A DNA stretch of 64,000 nt from assembly GCA_963837155.1 (NCBI GenBank), contig CAWIMB010000002.1, positions 620,001-684,000 of the forward strand, given 5' to 3'. Of the stretch, positions 54,480 to 63,198 are shown piece after piece. The notes under the pieces are model-generated. The model did no database searches. It saw only the letters and a list, made by a program, of their open reading frames with translations, and had not been told where the DNA came from. A program made the translations under genes and the position numbers. Numbering within the stretch: position 1 is the first letter of the stretch; each line of letters starts with the position of its first letter. The stretch is from DASQHW01 sp963837155 (GTDB lineage: Bacteria > Actinomycetota > Acidimicrobiia > IMCC26256 > PALSA-610).

Positions 54480-55368
54480 CGAGTACGGGCCGCGGCTCCG
54501 GTACGCCCACTTCCCGGCGCCGTACCGACGCGAAGAACGATGCGGCGAGCACGCCGACCGCGACGATCGTCGCGCCCAGCAGTGCGCGGTCCGGAACATC
54601 GAGCAGCTTGAGCGACGAGATGGCCAGCACGGCAGCCAGCACGGGACGGATGTAGCGGTCGCTCGCCCGCGACGAGACGTGCGCCCCGAGATAGACGCCG
54701 GGGATCGCGCCGAGCAACACCGACCCGGTGAGGTCGAGTTGCAGGTTGCCGAAAAGAATGTGGCCGAGTGCGGCAGCTCCTACGAGCGGGATCGCTTGCA
54801 CGAGGTCAGTTCCAACCATCTCGCGCGCTGACAGCGTGGGATAGAGCAGCATCAGCATGACGATCATCAGTGAGCCGCTGCCCACTGATGTCATGCCGAC
54901 GATGAAGCCCCCGGCGACGCCGATCAACAATGTGGGAACCGGCTGGACGAGCCGCTGATCCATCATCGCCGCGTTCGGCGCATCCTTCCGACGCGCCTGC
55001 ACGACCACCTTGACGAGCATCGCGGCCGCGGCGACGAGCAACACCGCGCCGAGGATGTACTTCACGCGATCCTCAAAGCCCTTGCCCGCGACGACGTCGA
55101 TCACGTAGGCACCCGCGAACGCGGCCGGCACCGATCCCAGCGCGAGCCACCGCACGAGCGTCCAGTTCACCGTGCGCCGGCGGATGTGCACGCCGCCGCC
55201 GACCGGCTTGAGGATGAACGACGCAACGACGTCGGAGGAGATCGCCGCCGTGGGCGGGACGTGGAAGAAAATCACGAGGACGGGCGTCATCAGCGCGCCG
55301 CCACCCATGCCCGTGAGGCCGATGACGAAGCCGACGACGAGGCCGGCGAGGGCGATGTCGAAATGCAT
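54427..55368 (-). CDS. TauE/SafE-family membrane transporter
   Basis: The 313-residue protein has about eight membrane helices and two inverted half-repeats (LVVGFVIGLTGMGGGALMTP and GVAGGFIVGMTSVGSGSLMI), typical of TauE/SafE permeases for sulfite or sulfur-containing anions. The divergent Rrf2 regulator and a sulfite oxidase-like gene beyond it support a sulfite role. ATG at 55368. Confidence 0.85.
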   Translation of the reverse strand: MHFDIALAGLVVGFVIGLTGMGGGALMTPVLVIFFHVPPTAAISSDVVASFILKPVGGGVHIRRRTVNWTLVRWLALGSVPAAFAGAYVIDVVAGKGFEDRVKYILGAVLLVAAAAMLVKVVVQARRKDAPNAAMMDQRLVQPVPTLLIGVAGGFIVGMTSVGSGSLMIVMLMLLYPTLSAREMVGTDLVQAIPLVGAAALGHILFGNLQLDLTGSVLLGAIPGVYLGAHVSSRASDRYIRPVLAAVLAISSLKLLDVPDRALLGATIVAVGVLAASFFASVRRREVGVPEPRPVLVRPAPTSHPTAASTHED

Positions 55369-55466
55369 TGTCGCCGATCTCGGGGCATTGTCGACTAAAC
55401 CGATGAACAATCTAGGGGAAAGGTGCAGAGCAGTCAAGGCCGGTGGGGTTCGGCGAGAATCGGAGT

Positions 55467-55929
55467 GTGCGGATCACGGCCAAGGCGGACTACGCGGTGC
55501 GGGCAGCGGTGGAGCTGGCCGCGGTCGAGGGCGAGGGCAGGCCGGTGAAGGGCGAACAGCTGGCCCGGAGCCAGGGGATCCCGCACAACTTCTTGGAGAA
55601 CATCCTCACCGAACTGCGGCGCGCGGGAATCGTGCGGACGCGGCGGGGTGCCGATGGTGGCTACCGGCTCGCGCGGCCGGCCAGCGAGGTGACCGTTGCC
55701 GATGTCTTGCGCGCGGTCGAAGGACCGCTGGCAGCCGTGCAGGGCGTACGTCCCGACGAGCTCCAGTACGGCGGCGCCGCGGCGAAGCTGCCCGAGGTGT
55801 GGGTTGCGCTCCGTGCGAGCTTGCGAGACGTGCTCGAGCACGTGACGATCGCCGACATCGCTCGCGGGCGTCTCCCCGACGTCGTACGGGAGCAGCGCTC
55901 GCCACAAAGACGCGTGGCGACCGCACTGA
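55467..55929 (+). CDS. Rrf2-family transcriptional regulator (frame break near the C terminus)
   Basis: The roughly 153-residue regulator has the Rrf2 winged helix (MRITAKADYAVRAAVELAAV, GEQLARSQGIPHNFLENILT, GIVRTRRGADGGYRLARPAS). No Fe-S-binding Cys cluster is visible, so it is not IscR/NsrR-like in sensing. The frame otherwise runs 300 bases into the next gene; dropping one base near 55890 ends it with KDAWRPH and a stop at 55927, a family-typical end. GTG start, 98 bases from the divergent TauE gene. Confidence 0.8.
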
Positions 55930-55942
55930 AAACGGATAGCCC

Positions 55943-56554
55943 ATGGGATTCTTCGAACGAAACCGCAACTCGCTGCTCGAGAAGGGCTACAGCCCGGACC
56001 GGCTCCCGCCCGGGCAGTACTACACCGAGCGCTATCCCGTGCTGCATGTCGGCGATGTACCGAGCGTCGACCTCTCGACCTGGACGTTGCGCGTCTTCGG
56101 ACTCGTCGCACACGAGCGGTCGTTCACGTGGGACGAGCTGCACGCCTTCCCAATGGTCGATGTCGTCGCCGACATCCATTGCGTCACGAAGTGGTCGAAG
56201 TTCGACACACGCTGGACCGGAGTGCGTGTGCGCGACGTGCTGAGCGCGTGCGGCGTCGACCACCGCGCGACGCACGTCGTGCAGCACGCCGAGTACGGCT
56301 ACACGACCAACACGCCCCTCACCGAAGTGACCGACGGCGAGGCATTGCTGGCGTGGTCGTTCGATGGCACCTCGCTCGCGCCCGAGCACGGCGGTCCGTT
56401 ACGCATGGTGATCCCGCGCCTGTACTTCTGGAAGTCGTCGAAGTGGTTGCGCGCGTTGGAGTTGCTGGATCACGACAATCCCGGCTTTTGGGAACGAAAC
56501 GGATACCACAACGTGGGAGATCCGTGGCTCGAGCAGCGTTACTGGGGCGACTGA
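55943..56554 (+). CDS. Sulfite oxidase-like molybdopterin oxidoreductase
   Basis: The 203-residue protein has the molybdopterin-binding core of the sulfite oxidase/YedY family: YPVLHVGDVPSVDLSTWTL, FPMVDVVADIHCVTKWSKFD (the Cys is the Mo ligand) and GGPLRMVIPRLYFWKSSKWL. It lacks a signal peptide and a heme domain, so it is a cytoplasmic variant. It would oxidise sulfite or reduce a sulfoxide. It lies 13 bases after the Rrf2 gene. Confidence 0.88.
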   Translation: MGFFERNRNSLLEKGYSPDRLPPGQYYTERYPVLHVGDVPSVDLSTWTLRVFGLVAHERSFTWDELHAFPMVDVVADIHCVTKWSKFDTRWTGVRVRDVLSACGVDHRATHVVQHAEYGYTTNTPLTEVTDGEALLAWSFDGTSLAPEHGGPLRMVIPRLYFWKSSKWLRALELLDHDNPGFWERNGYHNVGDPWLEQRYWGD

Positions 56555-56601
56555 CGAATCAGGGGAGTATTACCAGCTATCTACCGTGTGTACGACATGC
56601 G

Positions 56602-56607
56602 TAGTAT
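56602..56607 (+). promoter_or_regulatory. Putative -10 box of a leaderless promoter (LemA gene)
   Basis: TAGTAT is followed by seven bases and the ATG at 56615. An alternative in-frame GTG at 56588 would lie upstream of this box. Confidence 0.4.
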
Positions 56608-56614
56608 CGGGGAC

Positions 56615-57187
56615 ATGGGGGCCTTTGTGATAGCGGGTGTGGTTGCCGGAGCAGTGATTGTCGTGATGCTGGGCGGGTACCGGCACTTCACGTCCACGCG
56701 TGCGCGTGTGCAACACGCGTGGGACGACGTCGACACGCAGTTGCACCGCCGTCACACGCTCGTGCCGACGCTCGTCAACGCCGTGCGGCGCTACCCGCCC
56801 TTCGACCCGCGCCTGTTGGACACCGCGACGTCGCTCAACCTGACCGCGATGGCGGTGCACCGCGAGGCCGACGCCCAGGCCCTCGCCGAGCAGGCACTCG
56901 AACATGCGCTGCAACAGGTGGTTGCCGCCGGGAGCCGCAACGCGGAGCTGCGCGGCGACGAGGAGTTTCGTGCGGTACAGCAGCAGCTCAACGAGATCGA
57001 GGATCGCATCCAGGAGCTGCGCGGCATCTACAACGACACTGCGCGCTCCTTCGACCGTCTCGTGCAGACGTTCCCGACGCTGATCATCGCCCACATGTTC
57101 GGGTTTGCGCCCGAGCCGTACTTCGAGCTCGAGCCCGCCGTCGGTCACGTCCCCGCGCCGTCGATCGACCTCTCGCCCTGGACGTAG
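56615..57187 (+). CDS. LemA-family membrane protein
   Basis: The 190-residue protein has one N-terminal membrane helix (FVIAGVVAGAVIVVMLGG) and an antiparallel helical domain with LemA signatures: VQHAWDDVDTQLHRRHTLVP, then QQQLNEIEDRIQELRGIYND and FPTLIIAHMFGFAPEPYFEL. The central part diverges from the usual GLM-like spacing. The function is unknown; LemA proteins are displayed on the outer face or cytosolic with an N-out helix. Confidence 0.8.
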   Translation: MGAFVIAGVVAGAVIVVMLGGYRHFTSTRARVQHAWDDVDTQLHRRHTLVPTLVNAVRRYPPFDPRLLDTATSLNLTAMAVHREADAQALAEQALEHALQQVVAAGSRNAELRGDEEFRAVQQQLNEIEDRIQELRGIYNDTARSFDRLVQTFPTLIIAHMFGFAPEPYFELEPAVGHVPAPSIDLSPWT

Positions 57188-57196
57188 TTCTCCCGG

Positions 57197-57667
57197 CTAT
57201 CCGTGCTTGGCGAGCTCGGCCGCGAGATCGAGCCGCTGGGTGATCGCATCATGTTCCATGTCGCCCCACTGCGGGCGCGGCACCGGCCACATCACCTCGA
57301 ACTCGATGCCGTCGGGATCCTTGCCGTAGAGCGACTTGCTCACGCCGTGGTCGCTCTCGCCGACGAGGGCACCCATCTGCATCAAGCGGTCGCGCATCTC
57401 GGCGAGGTCCTGGATTGAGTCGACCTGCCAGGCAAGGTGGTACAACCCGACCCGGCCCGGTTGGGGTGGCGGCGCTTGCGGCCCGAGCGAGAACAAGCCG
57501 AGATCGTGATGGTTCTCGGTCCCGGCCGCGCGCAGGAACACGGCGGCGCCGTCGCCGAACTCGGCGACGACCTCGAAGCCGAACGCCGCTTCGTAGAACT
57601 CGGCTGACCGGCGCGCGTCACGCACGTACAGCACGGCGTGATTGAGCCTCCGAATGGTGGTCGTCAT
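57197..57667 (-). CDS. VOC-family (glyoxalase/dioxygenase-like) protein
   Basis: The 156-residue protein is two beta-alpha-beta-beta-beta modules. The metal ligands appear as His in IRRLNHAVLYVRD, His in VGLYHLAWQVD and Glu in DPDGIEFEVMW. It could be a dioxygenase, glyoxalase or resistance protein. The ATG overlaps the stop of the cysteine desulfurase gene (ATGA), so it is co-translated with it. Confidence 0.85.
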   Translation of the reverse strand: MTTTIRRLNHAVLYVRDARRSAEFYEAAFGFEVVAEFGDGAAVFLRAAGTENHHDLGLFSLGPQAPPPQPGRVGLYHLAWQVDSIQDLAEMRDRLMQMGALVGESDHGVSKSLYGKDPDGIEFEVMWPVPRPQWGDMEHDAITQRLDLAAELAKHG

Positions 57668-58750
57668 GCGGTCCGCAACCCCCTCATGCGTTCGACGATT
57701 CCCGGAAACACCTCGACGAAGCGCGCAACGTCGCCAGCCGTTGACGACCAGCCCACCGAGATCCGCAGCGATCGCTCGGCGTCCACGCCCATCGCGGCGA
57801 GCACCGGTGACGGCTCCAAGGTTTCCGACGAGCACGCCGACCCCGAGTGCACCGCGACCCCGTGCTGGTCGAGGGCGAGCAGGATCGGTTCGGCCTCGAC
57901 CCCGGCGACGCCGAGACACAACACGTTCGGCAGCGATCCGTCGCCGAAACGCTCGACGCCTGGGACTGTCTCGCAGACGGACGCGGCCGTCGCAATCAAC
58001 GCTCGCTGCGCCTCGCCTTCAGCTTCCAGGTCAACGGCCGCGCACGCGGCGCCGAACCCGACCCACGCCGGCACGTTCTCGATCCCGCCGCGTCGGGCGC
58101 GCTCCTGCGCACCACCGACCAGCAACGGCGGGATGCGCAGCCCGCGACGAACGAGCAAGGCACCGGCGCCGAGCGGACCACCGAACTTGTGGGCGGTGAC
58201 CGAGCACAGATCGGCGTCGAAGCGCACCGGGAGATAGCCCGCCGCTGCGCACGCGTCCACATGCACGCGTACCCGACGCTCGCGCAACGCGGCGCACACC
58301 TCGGCGACCGGTTGCACCGTCCCAACCTCGTGATTTGCGAGCTGCACGCTGACGAGCACCGTGTCGTCGCGCACCGCATCGAGAACGGCTTCGGCGGAGA
58401 ACCGGCCCCGCGATCGACGCCGACGACCGTGACCTCGGATGCGGCGCGTGCGATCGCATCGCGCACGCATGAGTGTTCGACTGCAGTCGTGACGACGTGA
58501 CCGTGGGCACCGAACACCGCGGCGTTGACCGCCTCGGTGCCGGACGAGGTGAACACCACCTCACGGGGCGCGCCCCGAAGAACACGGCGACCTGCTCGCG
58601 GGCTTGCTCGAGCGCGACCCGGGTGGTGCGTCCTTCGGCGTGCAGCCGGCCCGGGTCCCCGAACGACGCTTCGACGAACGGCATCATCGCGGCGCGGGCC
58701 GCGGGTCGCAGCTGAGAGGTGGACGCGTGGTCGAGGTACGCCCGAGTCAC
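57664..58750 (-). CDS. Cysteine desulfurase (two frame breaks)
   Basis: The roughly 362-residue PLP enzyme supplies persulfide sulfur for Fe-S clusters and thiolation. Motifs: YLDHASTSQLRPAARAAMM at the N terminus, SSGTEAVNAAVFGAHG, DACAAAGYLPV, SVTAHKFGGPLGAGALL (Schiff-base Lys) and VAVHSGSACSSETLEPS (catalytic Cys). Two breaks near 58572 and 58408 each look like one base missing from a C or G run; restoring them gives FFGARPREVVFTSSGTEA and VDRGGRFSAEAVLDAV. It overlaps the SufR-like gene upstream (GTG/TGA). Confidence 0.87.
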
Positions 58751-59454
58751 ACGCGCGTGACGCAGTGCTGGTCGCCGCCCGGCCGGCTCTCGGTGATCAT
58801 CGGCGATGTCTCGCCGTACAGGCCTTCGAGCATCCCCTTCACCATGCCGGTGTCGACGGCGCACAGCACGTGGGGGTACTGCCGCGCGGCGTCGCCGAAC
58901 GGGCAGTGCTCGGCCACCAACGTGAGCGCGTTTCCGTTCGACTCCGCGTGGGCGGCGAAGCCATGGGCGGTCAACGCGTCCGCGACCGTCGCGACCGCGG
59001 CCTTCACCGACCGGTGACCTTCGGATGGCTCCATGCGCGCGGCGATCGCGCGCCCGTACTCGTAACCGACTTCCTCCGCCAACGTGCGTGCTTCGTCGAT
59101 CGGCAGCTTGTCGAGCGCCCGTGCCAGCAGGATCGCCAACAAGTCGTCACGGCGGGGCGGGAACGAAAGATTCGTGTCGTTCGGGGCCACGCGGTAGCGC
59201 TTGGACGGCCGGCCGGCCGATTCGTGTCGCACGAGCTCCACGTCGAGGTATCCGCCCGCGGCGAGCTTCTCGAGGTGATGGCGCGCCACGTTGGGATGCA
59301 CCCCGAAATTCTTTGCGACCTCGGCCGCTTTCACGCCGGCCGACGATGCACGGACATACAGGTAGATGTCGCGCCGGGTCGGGTCTCCGAACGCGGTCGT
59401 GACAGCGACAACGGCCGCCGCAAACTCGTCCGGGGTGAGTTCCCCAGGATCCAC
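58747..59454 (-). CDS. SufR-like iron-sulfur responsive regulator
   Basis: The 235-residue protein has an N-terminal winged helix (GDPTRRDIYLYVRASSAGVK, VAKNFGVHPNVARHHLEKLA) and a C-terminal domain with Cys residues in VAEHCPFGDAARQ, HVLCAVDTG and GGDQHCVTR, matching the Fe-S-sensing domain of SufR-type repressors. Adjacent cysteine desulfurase and Mrp genes support control of Fe-S assembly. The GTG at 59454 is six bases after TACAAT with no Shine-Dalgarno, so I chose it over a TTG-type start at 59577. Confidence 0.82.
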   Translation of the reverse strand: MDPGELTPDEFAAAVVAVTTAFGDPTRRDIYLYVRASSAGVKAAEVAKNFGVHPNVARHHLEKLAAGGYLDVELVRHESAGRPSKRYRVAPNDTNLSFPPRRDDLLAILLARALDKLPIDEARTLAEEVGYEYGRAIAARMEPSEGHRSVKAAVATVADALTAHGFAAHAESNGNALTLVAEHCPFGDAARQYPHVLCAVDTGMVKGMLEGLYGETSPMITESRPGGDQHCVTRV

Positions 59455-59460
59455 GGGGAT

Positions 59461-59466
59461 ATTGTA
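59461..59466 (-). promoter_or_regulatory. -10 box of a leaderless promoter (SufR-like gene)
   Basis: TACAAT on the minus strand, six bases (ATCCCC) before the GTG. A near-palindrome ACTACCGGCGTAGGT lies directly upstream and is a candidate autoregulatory site. Confidence 0.55.
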
Positions 59467-59569
59467 CCTACGCCGGTAGTGGAAATTCCCCGGAGACGCA
59501 GGCGCAGCCGACCGGAGGGGAGGCGGAGCCGAAGTCGACCCATCAACGCGACCTTTCGCAGGAGTGCCA

Positions 59570-60670
59570 ATGCCCACCGAAGCCGAGATCCTGGAGGCCT
59601 TGCGGCCGGTCGAGGATCCGGAGATTCATCGCTCGATCGTCGAGCTCGACATGGTCCGCGGCGTCGACGTCAAAGGGGACGACGTCCGGGTCACGGTTGC
59701 GCTGACCGTCGCCGGGTGCCCCCTCCGGGCCGAGATCACCAAACGCGTCACCGATGCCGTCGCCGCAATGCCGGGCGTCGCCCGCGTCGATGTCGACCTC
59801 ACCGTGATGAGCGACGAAGAGCGGGCCGCGCTCGCCCAACGCCTCCAAGGCGGTCACGAGGGCGAGGCCCGGAAGAATCCCTTCACCGACGCCAAGACGC
59901 GCGTGCTCGCGGTCGCGTCGGGCAAGGGTGGTGTCGGCAAGTCGTCGGTCACGACGAACCTGGCTGTCGCGCTCGCGCAGCGCGGCCGCAAGGTCGCTGC
60001 GGTTGACGCCGACGTGTGGGGCTTCTCGATGCCGCGCATGCTCGGCATCGACCGTCCGCCAACGGTGATCGACGACGTCATCGTGCCGCCCGACGCGAAC
60101 GGCGTCACGCTGATCTCGATGGGTTTCTTCGCTCGTGACGACCAACCCGTCGTTTGGCGCGGGCCGATGCTGCACAAGGCGCTCGAGCAGTTCCTCACCG
60201 ACGTGCACTGGGGCGAGCCCGACTACCTGATCGTTGACATGCCGCCCGGAACCGGCGACATCGCGCTGTCGATGGCGCAGTTCCTGCCGCGTGCCGAAGT
60301 GCTCGTTGTCACCACGCCGCAACCGGCCGCGCAGAAGGTCGCGCAACGCGCTGCATACATGGCGCTCAAGGTGAACCTCGAGGTGATGGGCGTCATCGAG
60401 AACATGTCGTGGTTCCGGTGCGACCATGGCACGACCTACCCGCTCTTCGGTGAAGGCGGCGGACGCGAGCTGGCCGAACAGCTCGATGTGCCGCTGCTCG
60501 GGCAGGTGCCGCTCGTGCCGGAGCTCCGTGAGGGCGCCGATACGGGCCGGCCGATCGTCGTTTCCGATCCCGAGAACGAGGCCTCGCAGGTGTTCGCTCG
60601 CATCGCCGAACGCATCGAGGTCGAGCTGGCACCGAAACGCCTTTACCGCACCGAACTCAAAATCGTCTAG
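59570..60670 (+). CDS. mrp: Mrp/ApbC/NBP35-type P-loop ATPase
   Basis: The 366-residue protein inserts or carries Fe-S clusters. Residues 5-85 form a MIP18/DUF59 domain (TEAEILEALRPVEDPEIHRS) and the rest a deviant Walker A ATPase: LAVASGKGGVGKSSVTTNLA (about 116-135), DADVWGFSMPRMLG, DYLIVDMPPGTGDIALSMAQ. The usual CxxC before the C terminus reads MSWFRCDHGTTYPLFG, with only one Cys. AGGAG six bases upstream supports the ATG at 59570. It is divergent from the SufR-like gene. Confidence 0.93.
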   Translation: MPTEAEILEALRPVEDPEIHRSIVELDMVRGVDVKGDDVRVTVALTVAGCPLRAEITKRVTDAVAAMPGVARVDVDLTVMSDEERAALAQRLQGGHEGEARKNPFTDAKTRVLAVASGKGGVGKSSVTTNLAVALAQRGRKVAAVDADVWGFSMPRMLGIDRPPTVIDDVIVPPDANGVTLISMGFFARDDQPVVWRGPMLHKALEQFLTDVHWGEPDYLIVDMPPGTGDIALSMAQFLPRAEVLVVTTPQPAAQKVAQRAAYMALKVNLEVMGVIENMSWFRCDHGTTYPLFGEGGGRELAEQLDVPLLGQVPLVPELREGADTGRPIVVSDPENEASQVFARIAERIEVELAPKRLYRTELKIV

Positions 60671-60680
60671 CGGGTCGGAG

Positions 60681-60686
60681 TAGCGT
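60681..60686 (+). promoter_or_regulatory. Putative -10 box of a leaderless promoter (DUF3107 gene)
   Basis: TAGCGT is followed by six bases (CATCGC) and the ATG at 60693. Confidence 0.45.
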
Positions 60687-60692
60687 CATCGC

Positions 60693-60929
60693 ATGGAAGT
60701 ACGAATCGGCGTCGTGTACACCACTCGAGAGTTGACCGTCGAGACCGACGATTCGGTTGACGCGGTCACGCAGACGATCGAACGTGCGCTCGGGAACGGC
60801 AGCGGCATGCTCTGGCTCACCGACAACAAGGGTCGGCGCGTGGGCATACCGACCGACAAGATCGCGTACGTCGAAGTCGCAGCCGACGCCGGCGGGCGCA
60901 AGGTCGGCTTCGGTTCGACCGGGCGGTGA
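60693..60929 (+). CDS. DUF3107 protein
   Basis: The 78-residue small protein (MEVRIGVVYTTRELTVETDD; then RRVGIPTDKIAYVEVAA) matches the DUF3107 pattern seen in actinobacteria next to ATPase and helicase-region genes. The function is unknown. It stands directly before the two ArsA-like ATPases, 13 bases from the first, which suggests a shared job. Confidence 0.85.
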   Translation: MEVRIGVVYTTRELTVETDDSVDAVTQTIERALGNGSGMLWLTDNKGRRVGIPTDKIAYVEVAADAGGRKVGFGSTGR

Positions 60930-60942
60930 CGCGGAGCACCGT

Positions 60943-61911
60943 GTGATCCAGCCCGCGCCCGGGCTGCTCGACCGGCGCCTGTTGTTCTTCACGGGGAAGG
61001 GCGGGGTCGGCAAGAGCACGATGGCGGCCGCGACCGCGCTGCTTGCTGCCAACATCGGCAAGCGTGTCCTGCTCGTCGAGGTCGACGCCAAGGGCGACGT
61101 GCCCGCGCAGTTCGAGCAGTCGCCGGTGGGCTTCAAGGCTCGCGAGGTCCATCCGGGTGTGCTCGCGATGGCGATGGACACTGAGGCATCGCTCCAGGAA
61201 TATCTGCGGCTCAACCTGCGCGTGCCAGTGCTCGGCCGCTTGGGCCCGCTGGCCAAAGTGCTCGACTTCGTTGCGACAGCCGCGCCCGGCGTGAAAGAGA
61301 TCCTTACGATCGGCAAGATCGCGTGGGAAGTGCGCGAGTCGATCGAAGGGCGTGCCGACCACGACCTCGTCGTCGTCGACGCGGCCGCGACCGGCCACAT
61401 CGTGGCCCAGTTGGGCGCAGCCGATGCAATCCAGGACCTCGTCGACGTCGGGCCGTTGCGCAGCCAGACCCAATGGGTCTCCGAGCTGATCGCCGATCCG
61501 CAGATCACCGCCGTCAACATCGTCACGACGCCCGAAGAGATGCCCGTCGCCGAAACGATCGAGCTCGTGCAGCGGCTGCGGCGCGAGGTGCAGGTGCCAC
61601 TGGGCTCGGTGGTCGTCAACCGGGTGTTGCCGGAGCTGTTCACCCACACCGACGAAGAGACGTTCCAGGCGTTGCGGGTGCCTCCCGCGCGTGAGCTGAT
61701 GACGGCGCAGGTCGGCGCCGGCGCCACCCAAGTCCTCGATGCGGCTCGGCTCGCGGTATCGCTGCGGCGCACGCGGGCTGTGCACCTCGCGCACCTCCAG
61801 GAGGAGGTCGACCTCCCGCTCCTGTACGTGCCGTACTTGTTCGTGCGGACGCACGGGTTGCGCGTCACCCGGATGGTCGCCGACGCCCTCGGCCAGGAGT
61901 TGGGGCTGTGA
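60943..61911 (+). CDS. ArsA/Get3-like ATPase, first copy
   Basis: The 322-residue P-loop ATPase has deviant Walker A FFTGKGGVGKSTMAAATALL, the switch region VLLVEVDAKGDVPAQF and the second Asp in HDLVVVDAAATGHIV. ArsA-type ATPases handle anions, cargo proteins or cluster/cofactor transfer. Actinobacterial tandem copies have unknown roles. GTG start. It pairs with the next gene (13-base gap), probably as a heterodimer. Confidence 0.85.
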   Translation: MIQPAPGLLDRRLLFFTGKGGVGKSTMAAATALLAANIGKRVLLVEVDAKGDVPAQFEQSPVGFKAREVHPGVLAMAMDTEASLQEYLRLNLRVPVLGRLGPLAKVLDFVATAAPGVKEILTIGKIAWEVRESIEGRADHDLVVVDAAATGHIVAQLGAADAIQDLVDVGPLRSQTQWVSELIADPQITAVNIVTTPEEMPVAETIELVQRLRREVQVPLGSVVVNRVLPELFTHTDEETFQALRVPPARELMTAQVGAGATQVLDAARLAVSLRRTRAVHLAHLQEEVDLPLLYVPYLFVRTHGLRVTRMVADALGQELGL

Positions 61912-61924
61912 AGCGAGCGACACG

Positions 61925-63139
61925 ATGAAACGCCGCGCCGACGACCGGGCCACGACGCTCGAGCAGCTGCTCGCCGCCAAGGAGATCGTCGTGTTTTGCG
62001 GTTCGGGCGGTGTCGGCAAGACATCGGTCGCGGCGGCCGCGGCCCTCGGTGCGACCGTGCGACTCGGCGGCAAGGTGCTCGTGCTCACCGTCGACCCTGC
62101 CCGCCGGCTCGCCACCGCGCTGGGGCTCGAGGGCATCGGCAACCTGGCGCGCCGCGTGCCGCCCGAAGCGCTCAAGGCCGCCGGCATCGAGCCGCGCGGC
62201 GAGCTCTGGGCGGCGATGCTCGACACCAAGCAGTCGTGGGACGACCTGGTGCTCCGCCACGCCAAGGACGAGGAGACGGCGTATCGCATCCTCGAAAACC
62301 GTCTCTACACCAACCTCACCGCCCGGTTCGTGCAGAGCCACGACTACATCGCGATGGAGCGATTGTTCGAACTGCATTCGAGCGGCGAATACGACCTCAT
62401 CGTCGTCGACACGCCGCCCACGCGGAACGCGATCGACTTCCTCGAAGCGCCGGCGAGGATGGCAGAATTCTTCGGCAGCCGCTTGCTGCGTTGGCTCACG
62501 CTGCCGTATCGCGTCGGCGGGAAGCGCGGCTCACGCGTGCTCAGCGTCGCGAGCCGGCCCTTCTACCAAATCGCCGACCGCATCCTCGGCAGCAAGTTCC
62601 TCGAGGACATCGCCGAGTTCTTCTTGAACTTCCAATCGATGTACGACGGGTTCGTCAAGCGGGCGCAGGCCGTCGAGCGGTTGCTGCACGACAAGCGCAC
62701 AACGTTCGCGGTCGTCACCACGCTCGAAGCGGCACCATTGCACGAGGCCGAGCGGTTTTGTCAGGAGCTGACGGCGCGCGACTTCCACCTCGGCGCGCTC
62801 GTGCTCAACAAGACGCTGCCCGATTACCTGCTCGATCCGGTCGGCGCGACCGCCGCGACCGCGTGCATCGACGATGCTGCGCCACTCGCAGCCGAGCTCG
62901 CGACGTCCGGTGATCCCACGCTCACCGATGCGGCGCGCACGGCGCGGGTCCTGCGCACGATCGGTGAGTCGTTCCGCAACTTCTCGGTGGTTGCCATGCG
63001 GGAGGCCGAGCTGCGTGCCGAGCTTGCCCGCGTCCCCGAGGTCGTGGCGCGCATCCCGAACTTCGAGGACGACATCGGCGACGTCGACGGCTTGGCGGCG
63101 ATCTGCCGCTACCTCTACGAAGCCAGGGTGCGGACGTAG
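61925..63139 (+). CDS. ArsA/Get3-like ATPase, second copy
   Basis: The 404-residue ATPase has Walker A variant VVFCGSGGVGKTSVAAAAAL, VLVLTVDPARRLATALGLEG as switch I (signature of ArsA/Get3), and YDLIVVDTPPTRNAIDFLEA as switch II/Walker B. A longer C-terminal helical region (DYIAMERLFELHSSGEYD onwards; FFLNFQSMYDGFVKRAQAV) resembles cargo-binding helices. It pairs with the preceding ATPase. ATG at 61925. Confidence 0.85.
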   Translation: MKRRADDRATTLEQLLAAKEIVVFCGSGGVGKTSVAAAAALGATVRLGGKVLVLTVDPARRLATALGLEGIGNLARRVPPEALKAAGIEPRGELWAAMLDTKQSWDDLVLRHAKDEETAYRILENRLYTNLTARFVQSHDYIAMERLFELHSSGEYDLIVVDTPPTRNAIDFLEAPARMAEFFGSRLLRWLTLPYRVGGKRGSRVLSVASRPFYQIADRILGSKFLEDIAEFFLNFQSMYDGFVKRAQAVERLLHDKRTTFAVVTTLEAAPLHEAERFCQELTARDFHLGALVLNKTLPDYLLDPVGATAATACIDDAAPLAAELATSGDPTLTDAARTARVLRTIGESFRNFSVVAMREAELRAELARVPEVVARIPNFEDDIGDVDGLAAICRYLYEARVRT

Positions 63140-63198
63140 CGGAGCCAAGGATGGCGTAGCGAGGGAGCCATGCAAATCGTGCGGACCGAGGGCGCCAT

